This document shows positions 1 to 6,276 of a stretch of DNA of 7,252 bases, piece after piece. Each line of letters starts with the position of its first letter. The stretch's first letter is position 1. The stretch covers positions 1 to 7,252 of the forward strand of contig JAGGXL010000028.1 in assembly GCA_021163085.1 (NCBI GenBank), given 5' to 3'. The DNA comes from Thermodesulfobacterium sp. Lineage in GTDB: Bacteria > Desulfobacterota > Thermodesulfobacteria > Thermodesulfobacteriales > Thermodesulfobacteriaceae. The notes beneath the pieces were generated by a model. The model had not been told where the DNA came from. It saw only the letters and a program-made list of their open reading frames with translations, and did no database searches. Made by a program: the position numbers and the translations under genes.

Positions 1-2024
1 AAAATATATATAAAAACCTGGAAAATCTTACCAAAGAGAAACAAAAAATTTTAACACATCTTCATTCCTTAAAAGAAAAACTTTCTCTTATAGAAAAAAT
101 ACTTTCTAAGAGTTCCATCTCTGAAAATTTGCTTATTAAAAATCTTAATCTGCCTTCCTTAGAAAGCTATATTAATTTAAATGCTGAAGAAATGTTCTTT
201 ATTGAGCTGGTATTTAAAGAAAATCTCAATGCATTTGTGATAGAAGATTTAAATTTAATAAAAAAGTTTGCTAAAGAAAATCTTAATAAGAATATCATTT
301 TACTCTGGGGTAAACCTGAAATAATTAAAAATTTCTCTGCAATAGAAAAATTTGATTCACTTTCTGATAAAGTTCTAACAAGTTATAAAACGAATCCCAG
401 ATTTATTTATCTTTTAAAGGAGAAGATTTTATTAACCCCATACGGGTTCATTTATTTTATAAGAAAAAAAGAAAAAGGAATATTCAGTCTAAAAAAAGAG
501 AAAGAAGAAATTTTAAAAAATATAAAGTCTTCAGAAAACTTGTTAAAGGAAGTTAACGATAGAGAAAAAGATTTAAAATCAAAAATAGAAAGATTAGAAA
601 AACATCTTAAAGAAATTGAAAAAAGGGGCAAAGAAAGCAACAAAGAATTACAGAATTTTCAATCTCAAAAAGAAAAATTAGAAATGTCTTGCATAAAATT
701 AGAAGAAAGGAAAAAGAACCTTGAAGAAAAAATTAAGGAAATTGAAATAAAAATAAAAGACTTAGAAAAAGAAAAAAGAGAATTTGTTGAAAAAACCAAA
801 AATAAAAGTGCTTTAATTGAAAAGAAAAAAAGAAAATATGAGCTGATAAAAAAAGAAAAGAATGTTTTTGAAGAAAAACTAAGGAATTTAAATAAAAAAA
901 TTCACTCTCTTGAGCAGGAAATAGTAAAGCTTCAGGTCAAAGAAGAAAATCTTAAAAACAGAGAAATATCTATTAAGGAATCTTTTAAAAAAATAAATGA
1001 ATCTCTTAAACATTATGATTTTGACAGAGAAACGCTGTTAAAGGAAATTGACTATCTAAGAAATAAAATTAAAGATCTTAATCAGAAGGTAAAAGAACTT
1101 GACTTGGAACTCTCAGATTTTAAACAAGGTATAGAAAATTTATTAACTCAAAAAGAAGAAAAAGAAAAAATACTGAAAAATCTGGAAACTGAAAAGAGAA
1201 AAATAGAAAAAGAGCTTAAAAAATTGGATAATGAAAAACATAATCTAGAACTCAATTTGCTGGAAAAAAATTTAATCCTTGATTCGGTTGAAAAAGAGTT
1301 AAAAAATTTTGCAGGTGAAGAACAAATTACAACTAAAAGAAAAGAAAAAATAGATCTTAAAGAGATTGAGAAAAAAATTGAAGATACAGAAAATCTGTTG
1401 AAACAATTTAGTGAAGTTAATTTAACAAGTATAAAAGAATTTGAACTTGTATCTCATAGGTACAATCAACTGATTAAACAAAAAGAAGACCTCGAACTTA
1501 GCATAAAAGAGTTTAAAAAAATTTTGCAAGAGATCAGAGAGATTTCCAGAGAAAAGATTTTAAAAACCTTAGAAGCAGTAAATAAAAAATTAGAAGAGGT
1601 TTTTTCTTTTGTTTTTAAAAGCGGAAGGGCTTTGCTTGTTCTCTCTGGAGATGATCCCTTGAATGCTGGTCTTGAGCTAAAAGTAGAAATACCTCATAAA
1701 AGATTAAAACATATAAATATGCTCTCAGGAGGAGAAAAAGCTCTCTGTGCTTTAGTTATTTTAATCTCTTTTTATTTAGTAAAACCCGGCCCTTTTTGCA
1801 TACTGGATGAAGTAGATGCATTTTTAGACGATAAAAACTCTCTTGAATTTATAAAACTTCTTAAGTTAATTCAAAAAACTTCACAGATAATTTTAATTAC
1901 TCATAACCCATATGTTATGAAAGAAGTGGATACCCTTCTGGGTGTAACTATGGAGGAAAAAGGAATTTCTAAAATTTTTATTCTTAAAAAAGAAAATTTT
2001 CTTAACGACTATACAAATCACTAA
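1..2024 (+). CDS. smc: Chromosome segregation protein SMC, C-terminal half (5' end outside window)
   Basis: The frame is open from base 3 to the TAA at 2022-2024, giving 673 visible residues of a protein that is usually about 1,150-1,200 long. A TTG at 129 is in frame but internal, because the frame stays open and SMC-like upstream of it. In order, the visible part holds the end of the first coiled coil (about residues 1-48), a short hinge (about 50-160), a long Lys/Glu-rich second coiled coil (about 165-520) and the C-terminal half of the ABC ATPase head. The head is diagnostic: the ABC signature LSGGEK at 1722-1739, Walker B ending ILDE near 1797-1811, then LDD, the switch histidine in ITHN, and the typical SMC tail GVTMEEKGISK. 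Walker A must lie upstream of the window. SMC dimers fold and segregate chromosomes with ScpA and ScpB, neither of which is visible here. The hinge is unusual (see findings). The 3' end overlaps the convergent PilZ gene by 23 bp. Confidence 0.96.
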   Translation, partial: NIYKNLENLTKEKQKILTHLHSLKEKLSLIEKILSKSSISENLLIKNLNLPSLESYINLNAEEMFFIELVFKENLNAFVIEDLNLIKKFAKENLNKNIILLWGKPEIIKNFSAIEKFDSLSDKVLTSYKTNPRFIYLLKEKILLTPYGFIYFIRKKEKGIFSLKKEKEEILKNIKSSENLLKEVNDREKDLKSKIERLEKHLKEIEKRGKESNKELQNFQSQKEKLEMSCIKLEERKKNLEEKIKEIEIKIKDLEKEKREFVEKTKNKSALIEKKKRKYELIKKEKNVFEEKLRNLNKKIHSLEQEIVKLQVKEENLKNREISIKESFKKINESLKHYDFDRETLLKEIDYLRNKIKDLNQKVKELDLELSDFKQGIENLLTQKEEKEKILKNLETEKRKIEKELKKLDNEKHNLELNLLEKNLILDSVEKELKNFAGEEQITTKRKEKIDLKEIEKKIEDTENLLKQFSEVNLTSIKEFELVSHRYNQLIKQKEDLELSIKEFKKILQEIREISREKILKTLEAVNKKLEEVFSFVFKSGRALLVLSGDDPLNAGLELKVEIPHKRLKHINMLSGGEKALCALVILISFYLVKPGPFCILDEVDAFLDDKNSLEFIKLLKLIQKTSQIILITHNPYVMKEVDTLLGVTMEEKGISKIFILKKENFLNDYTNH

Positions 2025-2352
2025 GAGATGTAAGAGCAAACTCTGAAACAAGAGATGACAAAACTTCTCTATTTGCCATATCCATCTCTGTAAATCTTAC
2101 ACCAAATTCTGTAAAAAATTTATCTTTTTTTATCCACCTTACCTCAGCCTTGGCTTTAATCGAAGCTTTCCACTTAATTACTATATTTACGACTTCTTCT
2201 ACAGCTAAAGAAATCTGAGAATCTGTTCTTAATCTTGCTCCCTCAGTACTTACATCTAAAACTTCTACAGGAAAAGAAAAACCTTTTTCTGTGGCCACTC
2301 TCCCTTTCAAAGAAACCTTATAACGAGTATAATAACGTTTGTCTGCATCCAT
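2002..2352 (-). CDS. Single-domain PilZ protein, probable c-di-GMP receptor
   Basis: This 116-residue protein is almost entirely one PilZ domain. It carries both parts of the c-di-GMP binding signature: RxxxR at residues 6-10 (RYYTR) and DxSxxG at 33-38 (DVSTEG). A beta-rich body follows, with the usual late strand EFGVRFTEM near 82-90 and a C-terminal helix. There is no signal peptide, membrane segment or fused output domain, so it is expected to be a cytosolic adaptor that changes partner binding when c-di-GMP is present. The partner cannot be told from the sequence. The ATG at 2350-2352 is the only reasonable start, because the codon just upstream in frame is TAA. The gene begins 11 bp after the valS stop and has only a poor RBS, which suggests translation coupled to valS. 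Its 3' end overlaps smc. Domain identity is firm; any target pathway (motility, polysaccharide) would be a guess. Confidence 0.92.
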   Translation of the reverse strand: MDADKRYYTRYKVSLKGRVATEKGFSFPVEVLDVSTEGARLRTDSQISLAVEEVVNIVIKWKASIKAKAEVRWIKKDKFFTEFGVRFTEMDMANREVLSSLVSEFALTSLSDLYSR

Positions 2353-2366
2353 TTATTTATTCTCTA
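2353..2366 (-). promoter_or_regulatory. valS stop / pilZ start junction with weak RBS
   Basis: Read on the minus strand, the valS TAG is followed by 11 A/T-rich bases and then the PilZ ATG. The best Shine-Dalgarno-like bases are AGAG, which overlap the valS stop. That is much weaker than the AGGAGG sites of valS and the cupin gene. Translation of the PilZ gene probably relies on ribosomes finishing valS. Confidence 0.45.
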
Positions 2367-5009
2367 TTTTAATTCCAAAAGATAACGTGTTATTTTTTCC
2401 AGCCTTTCCTTAAATTCCTTATAGTTATTTCTTTCTTTTTCTACCACTTCCTTAGGTGCTCTCTCAAGAAAATCTTTATTTTTTAATTTTTTTTCAATTT
2501 GAACCAATTTTTTCTCTATTTTTTTCTTTTCTTTCTCAAGTCTTTTTATCTCTTTTTCTATATCAATTAAGTCTGCAAGATTTATAAATATTTCTCCCTC
2601 TGATAAAACTGCAGAAATCTCCCCTTTTCTTTTTTCGTATTCGCTTTTCAGATCTATCTCGGAAATTTTAGCCAGAAATTTAATTACCTCCTTCTGTGAT
2701 TCAATCAAATACAAAACTTTTTTATTGGTGCTTTTAAAGATTATACTCAAATTTATTTTTGAAGTCAAGTTATATTCTGCTTTTACACTTCTTATCCCCA
2801 CAACTAATTCCTGTAAAATATTAACCAGTTTTTCACATTTCTCATCTACAAATTTTTTCTCAAATACAGGGTATTTTGCCACAATAATATGTTCTGTCTC
2901 TTTTTCAGGTAAATACTGCCATATTTCTTCGGTAATAAAAGGAATAAAAGGATGAAGCAATTTTAATGAATTCTTAAAAACTTCCAAAAGAACCTTCTGG
3001 GTGCTTCCTCTGTATTCAGGATGTTTAAGATAAATTTTTGAAACTTCTAAATACCAGTCGCAAAATTTATCCCAGAAAAAGTGATAAATTTGCATAGCTG
3101 CCTGATCAAACTCAAATTCTTCAAGTTTTTCTCTTGTTATTTTTATGGTTTTTTGAAGTTTAGAAAGAATCCATCTTGAAAATAAAGGCAGTTTTTCAAT
3201 ATTGAGTTCTTTTTCTTCAGGTAAATAATCTTTTAAATTCATTAACACAAATCTACCTGCATTCCAGATTTTATTGATAAAATGTTTAAATCCCTCAATA
3301 CGAGCCTCAGAAAGTTTTATATCTCTTCCCTGCGCAGCAAGGGCAATTAAAGTAAATCTAAGAGCATCTGTTCCGTATTTATCAATCATTTCCAGAGGAT
3401 CTATCACATTTCCTCTGCTTTTACTCATTTTTTGACCTTTTTCGTCTCTTACCAAAGCATGAATATACACATTTTTAAAAGGAATCTGCCCCATAAAATG
3501 GATTCCCATCATTATCATTCTGGCAACCCAGAAAAAGATAATATCAAAACTTGTCACCAGAACCGAGGTAGGATAAAATGTTGATAGAGCTTCTGTTTTC
3601 TCAGGCCATCCCAAAGTAGAAAATGGCCATAATGCAGATGAAAACCAAGTATCAAGTACATCTTCGTCTCTTTCTAATTCTTCAGAACCACAGTTAGGAC
3701 ATTCCTTTATTTCATCTTTCTTACTAACTATGATTTCTCCACAGGAATTACAATACCAGACTGGAATTCTATGACCCCACCATATTTGCCTTGAAATGCA
3801 CCAATCTCTTATATTTTTCATCCAGTCAAAATAAAGATTGACCCAGTTCTCAGGTATAAATTTAATAAAACCATATTTCACCGCTGATATAGCAGGTTGG
3901 GCAAGAGGTTTTGTTGATACAAACCACTGCTTTGAAAGTAAAGGCTCAATAACTGTATTACATCTATAGCAATGTCCCAATACAAGCTGATAATCTTCTT
4001 CTTTTTCTAAAAACCCCTGTGATTTTAAATCCTCTATTACTCTTTTTCTTGCTTCAAATCTATTAAGACCTGCATAGCCTCCTGCTTCATCAGTCATTTT
4101 ACCTTTTTCATCTATTACCTTTACAAATGGAAGCTTATGTCTTTTTGCTATCTCAAAATCTGCAAAGTCATGAGCAGGTGTAACTTTTACAGCACCAGTT
4201 CCAAATTCTGGATCTACCACTTTGTCAGCAATAATAGGAATTATTCTTCCTATGAGAGGCAATTTGATTTTTTTACCAATTAAACTACTGTATCTTTCAT
4301 CTTCTGGATGAACTGCTACTGCTGTATCTCCAAGCATGGTTTCTGGACGGGTGGTAGCAACTGTAATATATCCACTTCCATCTTCCAGAGGATACTTTAT
4401 ATACCAGAGTTTTCCCGCAACACTTTCAAATTCTACTTCGAGATCTGCAAGAGCCGTTTGACATCTCGGACACCAGTTAATAATATAATCACCTTTATAA
4501 ATCAAACCTTCTTCCCAGAGCTTGACAAAAACTTCTCTAACTGCTCGGGTTAGTCCTTCGTCCATAGTAAATCTTTCACAGAACCAGCTACAGCTTGCTC
4601 CCAATTTTTTAAGCTGATTTATAATTCTGTTACCATATTGAGCTTTCCATTCCCAAACCCTTTCCAAAAATTTTTCTCTCCCCAAATCGTATCTTGTAAG
4701 CCCTTCCTTGGCTATTTCCCTTTCAACTACATTTTGAGTTGCTATTCCTGCATGATCTGTCCCAGGAACCCACAATACATCATAGCCATCCATTCTCTTA
4801 TATCTCACCAAAACATCCTGAAGAGTATTATTCAAAGCATGTCCTATATGCAAAGCACCAGTAACATTAGGAGGTGGAATAACTATGGAAAACTTTGGCT
4901 TGTTTTTGTCATAAGTAGGTTCAAAATATCCCCTTTTTTCCCAAATTTCATACCATTTTTCTTCAATTTTTTTAGGATCATAACTTTTCTCTAAAATCTC
5001 CGGTTCCAA
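2364..5009 (-). CDS. valS: Valyl-tRNA synthetase
   Basis: This class I synthetase joins valine to tRNA(Val) in the cytosol. The 881-residue length is normal for bacterial ValRS and the gene is complete. The Rossmann fold carries the ATP-binding HIGH motif at residues 54-57 within PPPNVTGALHIGH, and the KMSKS loop at 527-531. The inserted editing domain (about 195-345), which removes mischarged Thr, shows the TTRPETMLGDTAVAVHP stretch at 219-235 and the conserved Asp in TPAHD near 281. Four CxxC pairs (180/183, 347/350, 420/423, 437/440) suggest bound zinc. The anticodon-binding helical domain follows (about 600-750). The C-terminal 70 residues are the Lys/Glu-rich coiled-coil arm typical of bacterial ValRS. 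The start is TTG at 5007-5009: the protein begins at the usual place before YDPKKIEEKWY, an excellent RBS precedes it, and no other Met occurs before residue 73. It follows argB by 2 bp. Confidence 0.98.
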   Translation of the reverse strand: MEPEILEKSYDPKKIEEKWYEIWEKRGYFEPTYDKNKPKFSIVIPPPNVTGALHIGHALNNTLQDVLVRYKRMDGYDVLWVPGTDHAGIATQNVVEREIAKEGLTRYDLGREKFLERVWEWKAQYGNRIINQLKKLGASCSWFCERFTMDEGLTRAVREVFVKLWEEGLIYKGDYIINWCPRCQTALADLEVEFESVAGKLWYIKYPLEDGSGYITVATTRPETMLGDTAVAVHPEDERYSSLIGKKIKLPLIGRIIPIIADKVVDPEFGTGAVKVTPAHDFADFEIAKRHKLPFVKVIDEKGKMTDEAGGYAGLNRFEARKRVIEDLKSQGFLEKEEDYQLVLGHCYRCNTVIEPLLSKQWFVSTKPLAQPAISAVKYGFIKFIPENWVNLYFDWMKNIRDWCISRQIWWGHRIPVWYCNSCGEIIVSKKDEIKECPNCGSEELERDEDVLDTWFSSALWPFSTLGWPEKTEALSTFYPTSVLVTSFDIIFFWVARMIMMGIHFMGQIPFKNVYIHALVRDEKGQKMSKSRGNVIDPLEMIDKYGTDALRFTLIALAAQGRDIKLSEARIEGFKHFINKIWNAGRFVLMNLKDYLPEEKELNIEKLPLFSRWILSKLQKTIKITREKLEEFEFDQAAMQIYHFFWDKFCDWYLEVSKIYLKHPEYRGSTQKVLLEVFKNSLKLLHPFIPFITEEIWQYLPEKETEHIIVAKYPVFEKKFVDEKCEKLVNILQELVVGIRSVKAEYNLTSKINLSIIFKSTNKKVLYLIESQKEVIKFLAKISEIDLKSEYEKRKGEISAVLSEGEIFINLADLIDIEKEIKRLEKEKKKIEKKLVQIEKKLKNKDFLERAPKEVVEKERNNYKEFKERLEKITRYLLELK

Positions 5010-5011
5010 TG

Positions 5012-5908
5012 CTAACCCCCTCCTTTTACCAAAATTTGAGTTCCCAGACCCTCATCAGTGAAAAGTTCTATAATCAAACTGTGTGCTATTCTTCCATCTA
5101 TAATATGAGTTTTTTTTATTCCTGATAAAAGCGCCTTTCTTGCACTTTTTAGTTTAGGTATCATTCCTCCTTTTGCTATGCCTTTTTCTATAAGACTCTC
5201 TATCTCATCAACATAAAGAGTGGATATAAGTTCTCCTTTTTCATCTTTTACTCCTTCCACATCAGAGAGATAAATTAGCTTTTCTGCAGATAAAGCTCCT
5301 GCAAGAGCTCCTGCCACAAGATCTGCATTTATGTTATAAGCCTCACCCTCAGGTCCAACCCCCACAGGAGCTATAACAGGAATAAAGTCATTTTCAATAA
5401 TGGTATACAAAATTTCTGGATTAATTTTTTTAACCTTCCCCACCCTTCCGATATCAATAATTTCTGGTGGTCTATCTTCTCCACTATACTTATAAATAGT
5501 CATTTTTTCCGCTAATATGAGATTACCATCTCTTCCTGAGAGACCAACAGCTTTTCCTCCTGCCTTGTTAATAAGACCCACTATATCTTTATTAACTGTT
5601 CCCACAAGCACCATCTCAACTACATTCATAGTTTCTTCGTCTGTTACCCTCTGTCCCTCAATAAATATAGGTTTTAACCCCATCTTTTTCATAACATTAT
5701 TTATTTGAGGTCCTCCTCCATGGACGATTACAGGTCGAATACCTACATATTTCATTAACACTATATCCTGAGCAAAAGCGGATTTTAAAAACTCATCCAC
5801 CATAGCATGACCACCATATTTAATTACCATGATCTTTTTATAAAAGTCCCTAAAATAAGGAAGTGCCGAAATCAAAATTTGAGCTTTTTCATGAATTTTT
5901 GTATTCAT
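5012..5908 (-). CDS. argB: Acetylglutamate kinase (N-acetyl-L-glutamate 5-kinase)
   Basis: ArgB phosphorylates N-acetylglutamate with ATP, the second step of arginine (ornithine) synthesis in the cytosol. From the chosen start the protein has 298 residues, the normal size. It shows the amino acid kinase motifs: the catalytic KYGG at 30-33, HGGGPQI at 63-69, GLSGRDGNLI near 122-131, the substrate-binding stretch YNINADLVAGALAGAL at 191-206, SDVEG at 215-219 and KGGMIPKL near 246-253. The ATG at 5906-5908 is preferred because it gives the standard N-terminus MNTKIHEKAQIL. An in-frame TTG at 5942-5944 would add 12 atypical residues and overlap the cupin gene. The N-terminal helix before the kinase core and the C-terminal H-x4-E-x4-EGLGT stretch (276-290) are features of arginine-inhibited, hexameric ArgB enzymes, so feedback control by arginine is inferred. 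The gene starts 10 bp after the cupin stop with a modest AGGT-type RBS. Confidence 0.97.
   Translation of the reverse strand: MNTKIHEKAQILISALPYFRDFYKKIMVIKYGGHAMVDEFLKSAFAQDIVLMKYVGIRPVIVHGGGPQINNVMKKMGLKPIFIEGQRVTDEETMNVVEMVLVGTVNKDIVGLINKAGGKAVGLSGRDGNLILAEKMTIYKYSGEDRPPEIIDIGRVGKVKKINPEILYTIIENDFIPVIAPVGVGPEGEAYNINADLVAGALAGALSAEKLIYLSDVEGVKDEKGELISTLYVDEIESLIEKGIAKGGMIPKLKSARKALLSGIKKTHIIDGRIAHSLIIELFTDEGLGTQILVKGGG
5019..5025 (-). promoter_or_regulatory. Strong RBS of valS inside the end of argB
   Basis: On the minus strand AAGGAGG ends 9 bases before the TTG start of valS. The same bases are argB codons for the final Lys-Gly-Gly-Gly (AAA GGA GGG GGT, then TAG). A strong site at ideal spacing supports TTG as the real start and makes translational coupling of argB and valS likely. 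Confidence 0.85.
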
Positions 5909-5918
5909 AATACCTGCT

Positions 5919-6260
5919 CTACCAAAGAGCTGGAGCGTGAACAATATAACACTTCAAAGACCTTTCACCCACTGCTTTTACTCCGTGCACTTCTTTAGGG
6001 CTAATAACAATCACATCCCCTTCTTTTACACTTTTCCATGATTCTCCTAAGAACACTTCTGCAGAACCTTCTAAAATAAAAATAGTGTCTACCTCTTTTT
6101 CATGAGTATGAAGCGGGATTTCAACCCCAGGTAAAACTTCCAGAACAGTAATACTCAATTCAGGATGTTTTTCTTTGGTAAGAATATAGCCTATTTTAAC
6201 TCCTTTAAATTTTGGATGTGGTTTCATCTCCAAATTATTTAAATTGACAACAAAAGCCAT
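5919..6260 (-). CDS. Small single-domain cupin protein of unknown function
   Basis: This 113-residue protein is a single cupin beta-barrel. Motif 1 is readable as G45-x5-H51-x-H53-x4-D58-x6-G65, and motif 2 as G81-D-V-I-V-I-S-P near 81-88 followed by H92. The likely metal ligands are H51, H53, D58 and H92. The usual motif 1 Glu is replaced by Asp with one extra residue of spacing, so metal binding is probable but slightly atypical. No signal peptide or membrane segment is seen. Small cupins include isomerases, dioxygenases, sugar-modifying enzymes and ligand sensors, and nothing here decides between them. The ATG at 6258-6260 has an excellent RBS 7 bases upstream. The gene sits 16 bp after the oligosaccharyltransferase gene and 10 bp before argB, so it is certainly part of the same transcription unit. 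A role linked to either neighbour is unproven. Confidence 0.9.
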   Translation of the reverse strand: MAFVVNLNNLEMKPHPKFKGVKIGYILTKEKHPELSITVLEVLPGVEIPLHTHEKEVDTIFILEGSAEVFLGESWKSVKEGDVIVISPKEVHGVKAVGERSLKCYIVHAPALW

Positions 6261-6267
6261 TAACTAT

Positions 6268-6274
6268 ACCTCCT
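6268..6274 (-). promoter_or_regulatory. RBS of the cupin gene
   Basis: Minus-strand AGGAGGT lies 7 bases before the ATG at 6258-6260, in the 16-bp gap after the oligosaccharyltransferase stop. It is a near-perfect Shine-Dalgarno site and fixes the cupin start. Confidence 0.85.
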
Positions 6275-6276
6275 GC

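Noticed and set aside
85..112. Possible hairpin CTCTTA...TAAGAG in the visible start of smc
   Set aside because: Short, imperfect and within coiled-coil codons; no regulatory context.
129..131. TTG at 129 as the start of a short SMC-like protein
   Set aside because: The same frame is open to the window edge and encodes coiled-coil sequence expected before the hinge; the gene is simply cut by the window.
455..900. Long A-runs in smc as programmed frameshift or slippage sites
   Set aside because: The downstream frame is continuous to a normal SMC tail, and A-runs are expected from Lys codons in an AT-rich gene.
1990..2003. AT-only-core palindrome AAGAAAATTTTCTT at the convergent junction, followed by T-rich sequence on the minus strand, as a terminator
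   Set aside because: The stem has no true loop, contains only one G-C pair per arm and is explained by Lys/Asn/Phe codons of smc; too weak to call.
2023..2057. Direct repeat AAGAGATG (2023-2030 and 2050-2057)
   Set aside because: Only 8 bases long and inside the PilZ coding end, where it reflects Ser/Leu codons; expected by chance.
4308..4994. Plus-strand open frames opposite valS (and others at 2725-2955, 5517-5708 and 5807-5998; minus strand 452-643) as genes
   Set aside because: They lie wholly or largely antisense to well-identified genes, show no recognisable domain and have no convincing start signals.
5909..5944. TTG at 5942-5944 as the argB start, overlapping the cupin gene
   Set aside because: It would add 12 residues not typical of ArgB; the ATG at 5906-5908 gives the standard N-terminus MNTKIHEKA.
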